Assembly: GCF_000306235.2 (NCBI RefSeq)
Contig: NZ_AKWZ02000011.1
Location: 186,001 to 250,000, forward strand
Reading direction: 5' to 3'
Source: Leptospira fainei serovar Hurstbridge str. BUT 6
GTDB taxonomy: Bacteria > Spirochaetota > Leptospiria > Leptospirales > Leptospiraceae
DNA: 64,000 bases
Below, piece after piece: positions 10,043 through 18,536 of the stretch. A program made the translations under genes and the position numbers. Numbering within the stretch: position 1 is the stretch's first letter; the number at the start of each line of letters is the position of its first letter. Under the pieces are notes generated by a model, which was not told the DNA's origin, did no database searches, and was given only the letters and a program-made list of their open reading frames with translations.

Positions 10043-10567
10043 TTATGCTCCGGGAATGATCTGGCGTTCCTTTGCGATTTCTAAAAGCTTCCCGGTAGCC
10101 CGAACAACCAGGCGCGAAGCGGTAGCAACGGAAATCCCCATTACTTCGGCAATATCTGTTAACGTATAATTTTCAATATTCTTCAATACGATTGCATATC
10201 TTTCGTCCTCTTGAAGTGCACCCAGGCAATCCTTGAGCCTTGCTTCCAAGTCCGAAAGTTCCGCTTTACGAACAAATGTCGGACCTTCTTCCTGAAAGAC
10301 TCCCATATCCTCCGTTCCGGCTTCCCGAACAGTGGAAAATTTCTTTGCATGGTTAATCGAACGATTTCTAGCTATTGTATAGAGAAGTTTAAGGGATTGT
10401 TCCCGATTAAGATCAGAATCAGCGTATTTCTTAAAGAAGTTGAGGAAAGTATCCTGCATTAAGTCGGAAGCAATCTCCGGATTTCCGGTATATTTATATA
10501 GGAAATCAAAAATTCTCCCGCTGGATTCCCTATAAAGGGTTTCCATAAAATCTTTCCGGGACTCCAT
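10043..10567 (-). CDS. ECF-family RNA polymerase sigma factor
   Basis: 174 residues with sigma region 2 (FDFLYKYTGNPEIASDLMQDTFLNFF, shown here only as a landmark across residues 19-45) and region 4 (LQEDERYAIVLKNIENYT, then DIAEVMGISVATASRLVVRA as the helix-turn-helix). It directs RNA polymerase to a small regulon, probably including its own operon. The FecR-domain gene follows at once and the HAMP protein is third. The signal and target promoters are unknown. I found no convincing ECF-type promoter repeat ahead of the gene by eye. Confidence 0.92.
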   Translation of the reverse strand: MESRKDFMETLYRESSGRIFDFLYKYTGNPEIASDLMQDTFLNFFKKYADSDLNREQSLKLLYTIARNRSINHAKKFSTVREAGTEDMGVFQEEGPTFVRKAELSDLEARLKDCLGALQEDERYAIVLKNIENYTLTDIAEVMGISVATASRLVVRATGKLLEIAKERQIIPGA

Positions 10568-10738
10568 TCAGCAATAATCCTAGCAGGAAAACCTAATTCA
10601 AGTCATTTCCGACCCGAACGAGCGTCTGCTCCTTTTTCCGATCCCTTCCACCTCCAGTGTTTCTTATTCGTCCAATTTTTTTAACACCTAAGGAAAAAGG
10701 TTTTTCCACAAAGAGGAAGTTTTTCTAAAAAAAATCGC

Positions 10739-11515
10739 CTAAGGAATTTTATTCAGGCTCCAATCATAATCTTTAAATTTGATAGAAGTCCCGGATGGAA
10801 TTGTGGAACCGCTATTTTTATTGTAAAAATCGATCAGGCTGCCCCCGTCCCGAGTGAAATCCTCTTTGAACCAATCAAAGATTTTGCAGAGATATAGAGT
10901 TTTCTGAGCTGAATCGTAATAGTTCCTACTAGGATCCTGCAAGAAAGCCTTGGAAATCTTGTTCAATTGGTCTTTGATATAGATCGACTTGAATGATTCG
11001 TTCAAAAGCGGAGGGCACCCCAAAGAGGCGCAATTGATCGCGATATGGATCCGGGGTTCCTTAAAATCCTTTCTAAGCTTTCCGTGTTCGATCCAGTCTA
11101 AGTTCCTACGCTCTCCAAGCAGCTCAAAGAATTCCTGTTTCCAAGGACTGGAAAGTAGGCTCCCGATCTCTTTAATACTTTTTACGGGAAAATGATCTAA
11201 GATCAGTTTTACGGTAAATGCGTTGTACGCATTTATTAGGAAAGTAAGTTTTTCCGATTCATTGAATTTAGAATATTCTGCCGAAGTTACCGAGCTTAGA
11301 TTCTTTAGATAGGAATCGAACGACGCAATGTCTTTTTTAAATGCGACATAATCAACAAGCCCTGACCTCACATGTTTCTTCAATAGGGTATCCCAGACGG
11401 TATGCTTATGGTCGAAAGCGGAGAGACTCGAAGGAAGAATGGAAACGATAAGCAGAATATAATAAGATAGAAATCTTTGCATAAATATCATCCGGATTTT
11501 TCTCGTCTTTAACAT
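10739..11515 (-). CDS. Exported DUF547 protein
   Basis: About 258 residues. DUF547 landmarks are LTFLINAYNAFTVKLILDHF, DWIEHGKLRKDF, IHIAINCASLGCPPL and the tail LCKIFDWFKEDF. The family's function is unknown; its conserved Asn, His and Cys residues suggest an enzymatic site. The N-terminus has a basic region and a hydrophobic stretch (SYYILLIVSILPSSLSA) consistent with export. The start is uncertain: ATG at 11513-11515 has a weak AAGGA, ATG at 11482 gives a shorter signal peptide, and a TTG at 11554 also fits. Confidence 0.85.
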   Translation of the reverse strand: MLKTRKIRMIFMQRFLSYYILLIVSILPSSLSAFDHKHTVWDTLLKKHVRSGLVDYVAFKKDIASFDSYLKNLSSVTSAEYSKFNESEKLTFLINAYNAFTVKLILDHFPVKSIKEIGSLLSSPWKQEFFELLGERRNLDWIEHGKLRKDFKEPRIHIAINCASLGCPPLLNESFKSIYIKDQLNKISKAFLQDPSRNYYDSAQKTLYLCKIFDWFKEDFTRDGGSLIDFYNKNSGSTIPSGTSIKFKDYDWSLNKIP

Positions 11516-11641
11516 GGATCCTTTGGAACCTGAAGAAGAAACCTTTCTCTTCAAAAAAACTCTATGATTCCGGCGTAAGAAAATCCACCAAGAAAAAGAG
11601 GTTTCGAATAAAATGACCGATATTGTATACGAAGCGAATCG

Positions 11642-11950
11642 ATGAATTTCTTAAACGCAAAATTCGGCCTGCCGCTTATCGCAATTCTTTTCTTAGCCGT
11701 TGAGCAAGTCGGTTCCTCCCCCGCTAATATCTTTCCGAGAGAAACGCCGGAATCTAAGCCGCTATTAAGAGTTCTACCGGCTTTCAGGAAAGAAGAATGC
11801 GACTGGGCAATCCGTTGGGATATCTGTTTAAAATGCGTTCGAAATGGAGTTCGATATGCTCAGCGAATTCATTTTTTCCCCTCAGGACCTTACAGGGAAC
11901 ACGGTTGTTATACGGAAGAAAAGGGATTTTTTCTTTTGGAAGAAGATTAG
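11642..11950 (+). CDS. Small secreted cysteine-containing protein, unknown
   Basis: 102 residues, not recognised. It has a short signal peptide (MNFLNAKFGLPLIAILFLAV) and a mature part with four cysteines (ECDWAIRWDICLKC, then HGCYTEE), which could form two disulphides outside the cytoplasm. A strong hairpin terminator begins 21 bp after the stop, which supports a real gene. The ribosome site is weak. It faces the lipoprotein gene on the other side of that terminator. Confidence 0.5.
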   Translation: MNFLNAKFGLPLIAILFLAVEQVGSSPANIFPRETPESKPLLRVLPAFRKEECDWAIRWDICLKCVRNGVRYAQRIHFFPSGPYREHGCYTEEKGFFLLEED

Positions 11951-11970
11951 AGGTATATACGAAAGAGATA

Positions 11971-12005
11971 AAATACCCGGGACCCTTATAGTGTCCCGGG
12001 TATTT
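11971..12005. terminator. Bidirectional rho-independent terminator
   Basis: A perfect 13-bp stem (AAATACCCGGGAC with its complement, 11971-11983 and 11993-12005) has a 9-nt loop. It lies between two convergent genes, and the A/T ends supply a U-run in both directions. It most likely ends both the secreted-protein and lipoprotein transcripts. Confidence 0.85.
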
Positions 12006-12015
12006 GAAATAAAAC

Positions 12016-12294
12016 TTATTTCTTACAGACTGCGAGAGCTTGGATATCCTTCGCTGACTTAAGACAACTCAATTCATATTTACCCGACATACATTCCTTA
12101 AGCAACATAGGGGCAAGAGACGGACGAAGTGAATTTAATTTCTCGATTTCTTCAGTAGATTTACCTTCTGTAAGATTCTTGAATAAGTCGTTCACTACGG
12201 GTTCGCATTCCGCTTGGCTAACCTTCGGGCCACCACAGGAAACAAGTACTGCGAGGACAAGCGCGGGGAAAATAACGAAGGATAGTTTTTTCAT
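12016..12294 (-). CDS. Small lipoprotein
   Basis: 92 residues beginning with a lipoprotein signal peptide (KKLSFVIFPALVLAVLVSC), with the lipidated Cys in VLVSC followed by GG. The mature part has cysteines in AECEPV, LKECMSG, LSCLKSA and AVCKK. It resembles short Leptospira lipoproteins with this Cys-spaced pattern (I recall TIGR04454), but I cannot confirm the family. AGAGG lies 6 bp ahead of the ATG. The terminator at 11971-12005 follows. Function unknown; membrane anchored. Confidence 0.8.
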   Translation of the reverse strand: MKKLSFVIFPALVLAVLVSCGGPKVSQAECEPVVNDLFKNLTEGKSTEEIEKLNSLRPSLAPMLLKECMSGKYELSCLKSAKDIQALAVCKK

Positions 12295-12368
12295 GTAAAA
12301 CCTCTGCTTTTGGTTCTTTTAAGTAGTTTAAACTTCGCCATTTTACCGCCTCCCTTCCTTCTGGAAAG

Positions 12369-14270
12369 TTATTTTTTGGAAGGCAGAACGGTTATACCGT
12401 AATGAGAAATCCCTTTTTCTCCCTTGAATGATAGAAGCCTACTCTTGGAGTCGAATTTAAACGTTCCGGCGTTCACTAAAACTTCGAATCCTTTTTTATA
12501 GTGAATATCCGGTAAGAAAATTTCAGTTCCGGGCAATTCTTCTCCGTCTTTACGGAAAGAATATTTAAACAAAGATTTTTCCATATCAAAGTGGATAGCT
12601 TCCGGAATTCCTTTGGTCCGAATCGGATACGGTCTTGAAAACGCTCGGACGGCTCTCCCCCCATCTTTATCGATGTCGTGAGGGGTGTCGAGGGAGAACA
12701 GGGATAAATCCTCCTCATTCCAGCGATCGCCCAAACTATGAGTATTGTCAGGAGTATAATTCCATAAAGTATAATGCACAAATTGCTTTTCTAACGGAAT
12801 CAGCATGCGATCCATGGCCGATTCTAAGGGTTTGTAATCCTGATTTAAAAAAGCCGTTCTTCCGTTAAGATCCATAGGAATCCCGGTCTCACCGATTACG
12901 GTCGGGCAATTGCCCATCTTTTTCAAAGACATCTCTTTAATCATTTTTACGGTATCTTCATAGGCGCTTTGAACGTTCTTTTTGCCGAATACCGGTTTTT
13001 GTTTAAAAATGTGAATCCCGAACCAAGGGAGGAAGCGTTTAAACATTAATATGGAAGCATCATACCAGTGAGTCGCATTCACAACACCGCTTTCACCTCC
13101 TTTGCTGTCCTCTTTCCATTCCATTTCCAAACGTGTAGGATCGCTCTCTATAAAAATAAAAAATCTTTTTTGAACCGATTGAATTCTCTTCTTGAACTGC
13201 TTTATAAAAGGAGTCATATACTCGGGAAAAAACTCCACCTTTCTTCCCCGATACTTGTAAAAATAATCGGATTTAAGAAGCATCGGAGCTCCGTTCGGGT
13301 CGTAATCCCAAACCCCGTGATCATGCCATACACATCGATTTCCTTTCTTCCAAAGGGGAATTCTATGAGAATTTAATTTCGTTTTTCTGACATTGATTCC
13401 TGCAAATCCGAGCATATATGAAATATTTGCGTTTAAAGATCTACCTTCAGAAAGAAACATCTCCTGGAACGGCGACGTGGCGACAACCTTCCCGAACCCA
13501 AATCCCGAAAATTCTCCAAGATTTCTCTTTCCGATCCATCCCGGGGACGGCTCGTTCAGGGAATCAAATCCTATTACATTTTTATATTTTACTAATTTCT
13601 TCGCAAGTTTGCAGATCGATTCAAAATAATGATCCTGAAGAAAATCCTGTACGTTTTTTCCGCGAATCATCAAATGCGGAGCAAATGTTTTCCCGCCGAA
13701 AAAAAGGGTAAACATCGTTGCACACGCATATTTTTGATAATTGAGCGGCCATGACATGCGTTCATAATTTCTGCCTTGGTGATGATGAACGATTGCGGTA
13801 TCCGAATCTCGAATTTTACCGATATCCATTCCGATTTCTTCCAGCGTCCAACCGGGCGCACCATCCCCGCCCGTAAATCTAGACCAAACGTCTTGGTGCG
13901 GATCGATGAAAATATAAAAGCCTTTTTTCTCGGCTAAAGCGACCATCCGTTCCACATAGTCTAAATAAGCAAGATCGTATTTGCCCGGACCTTTGTGTTC
14001 TATCGCTTCCCAAGTAACTAAGAATCGTAAAAAATTAAAACCCCATTTCTTGAGACGATCCAAATGCTCTTTCGCTTGCGCTTCCTCTAACGGCCTCCCG
14101 ACGAAGGATACATTTCTATGATCGTAAAAAGTAAGGGTTTGATCGAAATGCGTAGTTCCGTCCGGACGAAACGGAACTTTCGAACTTCCGGATAGATTCA
14201 CTCCTCTCAATTGAAGTAGGAAACCTTCGGAATCGTAAAAATTTCCGTTTTGAGCGCTTAATTCTAACAT
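12369..14270 (-). CDS. GH5-family glycoside hydrolase, glycosylceramidase/sterylglucosidase-like
   Basis: 633 residues. The N-terminal part has the GH5 landmarks LRGVNLSGSSK, WGFNFLRFLVTWEAIE and FIDPHQDVWSRFTGGDGAPG. The acid/base Glu is in DSLNEPSPG and the nucleophile Glu in VIGETGIPMD. The PHQDVWSRF-GAPGW wording is typical of endoglycoceramidase-related GH5 enzymes (subfamily 12 type), which cleave glucose from ceramide or sterol glucosides. There is no obvious signal peptide. It starts 6 bp after the patatin-like phospholipase gene, so the pair probably acts on lipids together. The substrate is inferred from family only. Confidence 0.85.
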   Translation of the reverse strand: MLELSAQNGNFYDSEGFLLQLRGVNLSGSSKVPFRPDGTTHFDQTLTFYDHRNVSFVGRPLEEAQAKEHLDRLKKWGFNFLRFLVTWEAIEHKGPGKYDLAYLDYVERMVALAEKKGFYIFIDPHQDVWSRFTGGDGAPGWTLEEIGMDIGKIRDSDTAIVHHHQGRNYERMSWPLNYQKYACATMFTLFFGGKTFAPHLMIRGKNVQDFLQDHYFESICKLAKKLVKYKNVIGFDSLNEPSPGWIGKRNLGEFSGFGFGKVVATSPFQEMFLSEGRSLNANISYMLGFAGINVRKTKLNSHRIPLWKKGNRCVWHDHGVWDYDPNGAPMLLKSDYFYKYRGRKVEFFPEYMTPFIKQFKKRIQSVQKRFFIFIESDPTRLEMEWKEDSKGGESGVVNATHWYDASILMFKRFLPWFGIHIFKQKPVFGKKNVQSAYEDTVKMIKEMSLKKMGNCPTVIGETGIPMDLNGRTAFLNQDYKPLESAMDRMLIPLEKQFVHYTLWNYTPDNTHSLGDRWNEEDLSLFSLDTPHDIDKDGGRAVRAFSRPYPIRTKGIPEAIHFDMEKSLFKYSFRKDGEELPGTEIFLPDIHYKKGFEVLVNAGTFKFDSKSRLLSFKGEKGISHYGITVLPSKK

Positions 14271-14276
14271 GTTTTC

Positions 14277-15158
14277 CTAATCTTCCCCGAATTGGACTTT
14301 AGCGTCTTCATAACCGCGGCTAATTAAGTAATCAGCTTGAACTTGTGAGAAATTTAAAATACTTCCGAACCCTAAGGAAGTTCTCGGACCAATGACTCGA
14401 ATTCTAATTTCTTCCTTTTCGGCAAAAGAAAAAACCGACTCTTGGAAGAAGCCCCTCTTCCCTCTTCTGCGCTTCTTTTTCTCATACTGCAGATTCGACA
14501 TGACAGTTTGAAAGGAACCGATCAACGATAATTCGAACACCCTTTCTAGGCCGTCTCTCCTGCTTCGGGGCAACGGCATATTAACTCCTCCGACGGGCGA
14601 AAGCAACACTACAACGATATCCGTTGCTCCGCGCTCTACCGCAGGTAATATCGGAGTATTTGCCATAATTCCTCCGTCCCAATGCGGTTTTCCGTCCACA
14701 TATTGCCAAGGAAATATAAGCGGGATAGCGGAAGACGCCATCACATGTTCGATATCAATATCTTTGTTACGAAAAAAAACAAGTTCGGCTGTTAAAATAT
14801 TAACGGCGGTAATAATGACTTGAATTGGACTTTTGCGAAGATTCCTGAAATCCAGGTGCGAATATAAAAGATATTTGAGAGGGGTGGTATCCGCGAGCGG
14901 AGAGAATCGCCTAAAAATAAGATCTACGAAATCGTTCCAAATGGAATATTTCATCACCTTTTGGACTTCAATTGATTTCCATAGATCGATGATCTGTTTG
15001 GCGTTTAAACCGCATCCCATTGCCGTAGCTGTAATAGCTCCTACAGAGGTGCCGCAAACGATATCCGGCTTGAATCGAATTTCTTCTAAATATTTCAGGA
15101 CGCCCGCTTGATATGCTCCCCGAGCCCCGCCGCCTGATAAAATTAAAGCACGCTTCAT
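14277..15158 (-). CDS. Patatin-like phospholipase
   Basis: 293 residues with the full patatin signature: the oxyanion loop SGGGARGAYQAGVL, nucleophile Ser in GTSVGA and Asp in the DGG of HWDGGIMANTPI. It hydrolyses acyl esters of membrane lipids. There is no signal peptide, so it acts in the cytoplasm or is exported by another route. It is first of a two-gene transcript with the GH5 enzyme (gap 118 codons shorter than any intergenic spacing here, only 6 bp). Its promoter must lie in 15159-15480. Confidence 0.93.
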   Translation of the reverse strand: MKRALILSGGGARGAYQAGVLKYLEEIRFKPDIVCGTSVGAITATAMGCGLNAKQIIDLWKSIEVQKVMKYSIWNDFVDLIFRRFSPLADTTPLKYLLYSHLDFRNLRKSPIQVIITAVNILTAELVFFRNKDIDIEHVMASSAIPLIFPWQYVDGKPHWDGGIMANTPILPAVERGATDIVVVLLSPVGGVNMPLPRSRRDGLERVFELSLIGSFQTVMSNLQYEKKKRRRGKRGFFQESVFSFAEKEEIRIRVIGPRTSLGFGSILNFSQVQADYLISRGYEDAKVQFGED

Positions 15159-15484
15159 TCTCGAAGATCCGTTCGCCAGTTTTCTTCTCTGCGAGTAAAT
15201 TTCAAGGCAGAATACTAGTGTTCCGAAATCTTCCAGTGTTAAGCGGAATGGATATTCGTTGCGTGGTAGGAAAAACGGAGGGGCCGGAAAGAAATGGTTC
15301 TCGAAATGTAGGAACTATGACACCTTTCAAAATCCGTTAGAAGAGCAATCGTGAAAAAATTTATCGCGTCCCGAAAGAAAAATTAGCAAAATTGAATATT
15401 TTGGAACTGAATAAGAGGAACTAAAACCTCCTGAGCGTCTGCATCTTTCGATTTCAAAACGAATTCTCAAATGCCTAGAAGTGA

Positions 15485-15640
15485 CCAATTTCTAGAGCTC
15501 AGAAAGGCCAGTGGTCTGATGGTATTGCAATAGGTCCCAGAGGGCCTTTGCAAGCGGCTTGGGCTATTGCTCAGCCACCTCACAGGTCATTTTCTTGCTG
15601 CAACTATCGCTACTCAACTAAACCACCTCCTTTTACGTGT
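15485..15640 (-). ncRNA. Candidate structured RNA in a 574-bp gene-free stretch
   Basis: Between the MFS and patatin genes (15159-15732) there is no supported protein gene, yet 15485-15640 is GC-rich (about 55% over 15541-15600) and self-complementary. Read on the minus strand it shows TGACC pairing with GGTCA near its ends, a GGCT-AGCC hairpin with a 7-nt loop, and a 7-bp AAAGGCC/GGCCTTT stem enclosing about 36 nt. AAAGGAGGTGG precedes these but opens no usable frame. It matches no RNA family I recognise (not tmRNA, RNase P, SRP or a B12 riboswitch). Strand is a guess from the neighbours. Confidence 0.3.
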
Positions 15641-15732
15641 AGCCAGAACGTATTCTGTCTCATAAAAAAGTCAAGAAATGTCCGAAATTTTTTACGAAAT
15701 TCCCGACAAGTTGGTACGAGGTCGGTAAGATT

Positions 15733-16950
15733 TTAGGAAACGATCTTAACCTTACGAGAAAGATACAGGCCGATTAAATTGAAACCAACTGCCAAATAAC
15801 CGACGATATCAAACCTTGCGAACGAGCCGTCGGGAAGAGTGATCAAAACAAATCCTGCAATCGTTGCACCCAACCCTGTTGCGATGCTTTGTAAGCCGGA
15901 ACTTACCGACATAAAACTTCCGCGCAATTCAGGGCGAACAGCCGACGTCATTAAAGCCATAGCAGGAATGATCCGGCCCGATACTAAAACCATAAAACTG
16001 GTAGTCACCAGAAGCGCCACGGGCAAAGGAACTTTGGGCAAATGAGTGAGCACAATAATCGGAACAATCGCTATGAGAACCATATTTAGAAAAACTTTAT
16101 GTTTCCCGTATTTGTCCGCCATTATTCCGATAAATCGCGAAGAGAAAAAGGTGCAAAGGCCCCCGATCAAATATATCAACTGAACGTCTTGTTTTGAAAA
16201 GCCTACGTTTCTTTCCATATACACCGCAATCGAAGTGACTACCACGAACCCGCCTAAAATGACCGACATGAAAAAGACAATCGCTTTAATGTGATTTCTA
16301 TCGGATAAAACGGCATACAGTTGTGAGAAATCCAAAGCTCGGGCTTTTGCCTGCTTTGATGGAATGCTCGGTAAATAAAAAATTGCGCTTAATAAAATCG
16401 GCAGACTCAAGGAGACCACGAACCCGAAACTGTAGTTCCACGAAAATCTATGAGCGATCCAAAGTCCGATTGGAACCCCGGCAACGGAAGCGACCGAGAA
16501 TGCACCCATTACTGCACCCATCGCCCGTCCCCGTCTTTCGATCGGGAAGACATCGCCGATGATTGAAAGAACAATTCCGCCTATCATTCCGCCGAAAGTT
16601 CCCGCGATGATTCTCGCTGTTAAAAGGAAATAAAAAGAGTCAGCGATCGCACAAAGAATCGTTCCGAAAATGAAACCGGTGTATAGAAATATTGCGGCAG
16701 ATTTTCGATTAAACCGATCGATGAAATTAGCCCCCAATAATGCGGCAGCCGCGGCGGCATAAGAATAAGATGCGAGAACAAACGAAAATACCGCCGTATC
16801 AATTCCGAATTGTTTTAAAAAATAATCCTGCAGCGGAAACATAATCATGAAATCCATGATATGAGTGAACTGAATGCTGGCTAAAAGGAAGATCAAAAAC
16901 GGTTCGCTAAGAGCTGCTTTCGGACGGGCGACGGTAGAGGTTGACTCCAT
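15733..16950 (-). CDS. MFS transporter
   Basis: 405 residues, about 12 membrane helices, major facilitator superfamily. Landmarks are the loop 2-3 region (GANFIDRFNRKSAAIFLY), which is a motif A variant, the parallel region in the second half (RFIGIMADKYGKHKVF), and helix 5 GVPIGLWIAHRF. It resembles drug/arabinose-efflux-type carriers of bacteria. It transports a small solute by proton antiport in the inner membrane; the substrate is not readable. It is a single gene, divergent from the CoA-transferase. Confidence 0.9.
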   Translation of the reverse strand: MESTSTVARPKAALSEPFLIFLLASIQFTHIMDFMIMFPLQDYFLKQFGIDTAVFSFVLASYSYAAAAAALLGANFIDRFNRKSAAIFLYTGFIFGTILCAIADSFYFLLTARIIAGTFGGMIGGIVLSIIGDVFPIERRGRAMGAVMGAFSVASVAGVPIGLWIAHRFSWNYSFGFVVSLSLPILLSAIFYLPSIPSKQAKARALDFSQLYAVLSDRNHIKAIVFFMSVILGGFVVVTSIAVYMERNVGFSKQDVQLIYLIGGLCTFFSSRFIGIMADKYGKHKVFLNMVLIAIVPIIVLTHLPKVPLPVALLVTTSFMVLVSGRIIPAMALMTSAVRPELRGSFMSVSSGLQSIATGLGATIAGFVLITLPDGSFARFDIVGYLAVGFNLIGLYLSRKVKIVS

Positions 16951-17099
16951 ATACTACCACGCTTTAGAACGTAAAAAAGAAAGGGAGAAAATTTTGCTTT
17001 CTGACAGTTTCGCCGGATAAAAAATCCTTTTTTTAGAATATACTTTGCTGTGTGATCGGAAAGTTAGAATTTAGTCTAGTCGCCCCTTTCCACAATATG

Positions 17100-18374
17100 A
17101 ATGTAAAATTTACCACAGCAGACCAAGCAGTTTCATTAATCCAATCTTACAATCGCGTCTTTATTCACAGCGTATTTGCCGCTCCACCTCTCTTGATCGA
17201 GGCAATGTCGAAAAGAGCTAACGAGCTTAAGGATGTGGAAATCGTCCACATCCATACGGAGGGTCCCGTTCCGTATGCGATGCCTGGGAACGAAGCGAGC
17301 TTTAGAACCAATGCTCTTTTTGTGGGCCCGAACATGCGAAAAGCAGTAGAAGAAGGACGCGCCGACTATGTGCCCGTTTTCTTAAGCGAATGCCCGGCTC
17401 TATTTCGAAGGGGAATTCTTCCTATTGATGTCGCACTAATTTCAGTCTCCCCTCCGGACAAACACGGATTTTGTTCTTTAGGAGTTTCCGTCGATATCGC
17501 AAAGGCCGCAGTCGATACCGCTAAGAAAGTTATTGCTCAGGTAAATCGCAACATGCCGCGAACGCATGGGGACGGGATTTTGCATATAAGTAAAATCGAC
17601 GCGTTTGTCCAAGGCGACACCCCGCTATTAGAAGCGCCTGCAACTATTCCGGACGAAGTGGAAACGAATATAGGCAGATACATCGCCGGATTGGTGGAAG
17701 ACGGTGCGACTCTACAGATGGGCATAGGCGCAATTCCGAATGCCGTTTTGACTTTCTTAACAAATCACAAAAATTTAGGAATTCATACTGAAATGTTTTC
17801 AGATGGAGCCATATCTTTGATTGAAAGTGGCGTTGTAAACGGTACCCGAAAGAAAACTCACCCGGGTAAAATCGTTTCCGGGTTCGTAATGGGGACGAGA
17901 AAACTCTACGATTTTATCGACGATAACCCTGAAGTGGTTTTATTAGATATCGGATACGTAAACGATACGTCGGTAATTCGTAAAAACCCGAAAGTTACGG
18001 CTATCAATTCCGCAATTGAAGTCGACTTAACCGGACAAATTTGCGCCGACTCGATCGGGACCAGGCAGTTTTCAGGCGTGGGCGGACAAATGGATTTTAT
18101 CCGGGGGGCTTCCCTTTCGGAGGGGGGAAAGCCGATTGTTGCTTTGCCTTCTTCCACTTCCAAAGGCGAGTCCAGAATAGTCACAATGTTAAAACCGGGG
18201 GCGAGCGTTACGACCACGCGCGCTCATGTTCATTACATAGTGACCGAGTACGGAGTTGCCGATCTTTACGGAAAAAACTTGAGACAGAGAGCGGACGAGC
18301 TAATCAGAATCGCGCATCCGAATCACCGCGAATCCTTGGAGAAGCAAGCCGCCGAAAGATTTCGCGGGTTTTAA
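17100..18374 (+). CDS. Acetyl-CoA hydrolase/CoA-transferase family protein (4-hydroxybutyrate CoA-transferase-like)
   Basis: About 424 residues from the ATG at 17100; a GTG at 17052 would add 16 residues that do not look like family sequence. Landmarks are ALISVSPPDKHGFCSLG, LQMGIGAIPNAVLTFL and the catalytic-Glu region IHTEMFSDGA. Toward the C-terminus come QFSGVGGQMDFIRGA and HYIVTEYGVADLYGK. Such enzymes move CoA between acetyl-CoA and short acids through a glutamyl-CoA intermediate. The acceptor is unknown. It is monocistronic, between the MFS and cyclase genes. Confidence 0.9.
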   Translation, partial: NVKFTTADQAVSLIQSYNRVFIHSVFAAPPLLIEAMSKRANELKDVEIVHIHTEGPVPYAMPGNEASFRTNALFVGPNMRKAVEEGRADYVPVFLSECPALFRRGILPIDVALISVSPPDKHGFCSLGVSVDIAKAAVDTAKKVIAQVNRNMPRTHGDGILHISKIDAFVQGDTPLLEAPATIPDEVETNIGRYIAGLVEDGATLQMGIGAIPNAVLTFLTNHKNLGIHTEMFSDGAISLIESGVVNGTRKKTHPGKIVSGFVMGTRKLYDFIDDNPEVVLLDIGYVNDTSVIRKNPKVTAINSAIEVDLTGQICADSIGTRQFSGVGGQMDFIRGASLSEGGKPIVALPSSTSKGESRIVTMLKPGASVTTTRAHVHYIVTEYGVADLYGKNLRQRADELIRIAHPNHRESLEKQAAERFRGF

Positions 18375-18536
18375 GAACGTTTGACAAAAAGCAAAACGGC
18401 TTACGACGAGGAGAAAGTTCAATTTCTTTCCGATCTATCCGCAACTTTCATTATGAAAAAAAGTATGAATTAGCATCGTTATGCGCTAAAGACCGTATGA
18501 TCCGTTTCATTATTCCGTCTATGAAACTAATTGGAT

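Noticed and set aside
15610..15640. AAAGGAGGTGG on the minus strand as a ribosome site
   Set aside because: All three frames after it meet stop codons within a few codons, so no protein begins there.
15548..15736. Short plus-strand open frame across the 15.5-15.7 kb gap
   Set aside because: No ribosome site, no family features, and it crosses the self-complementary stretch better explained as RNA structure.
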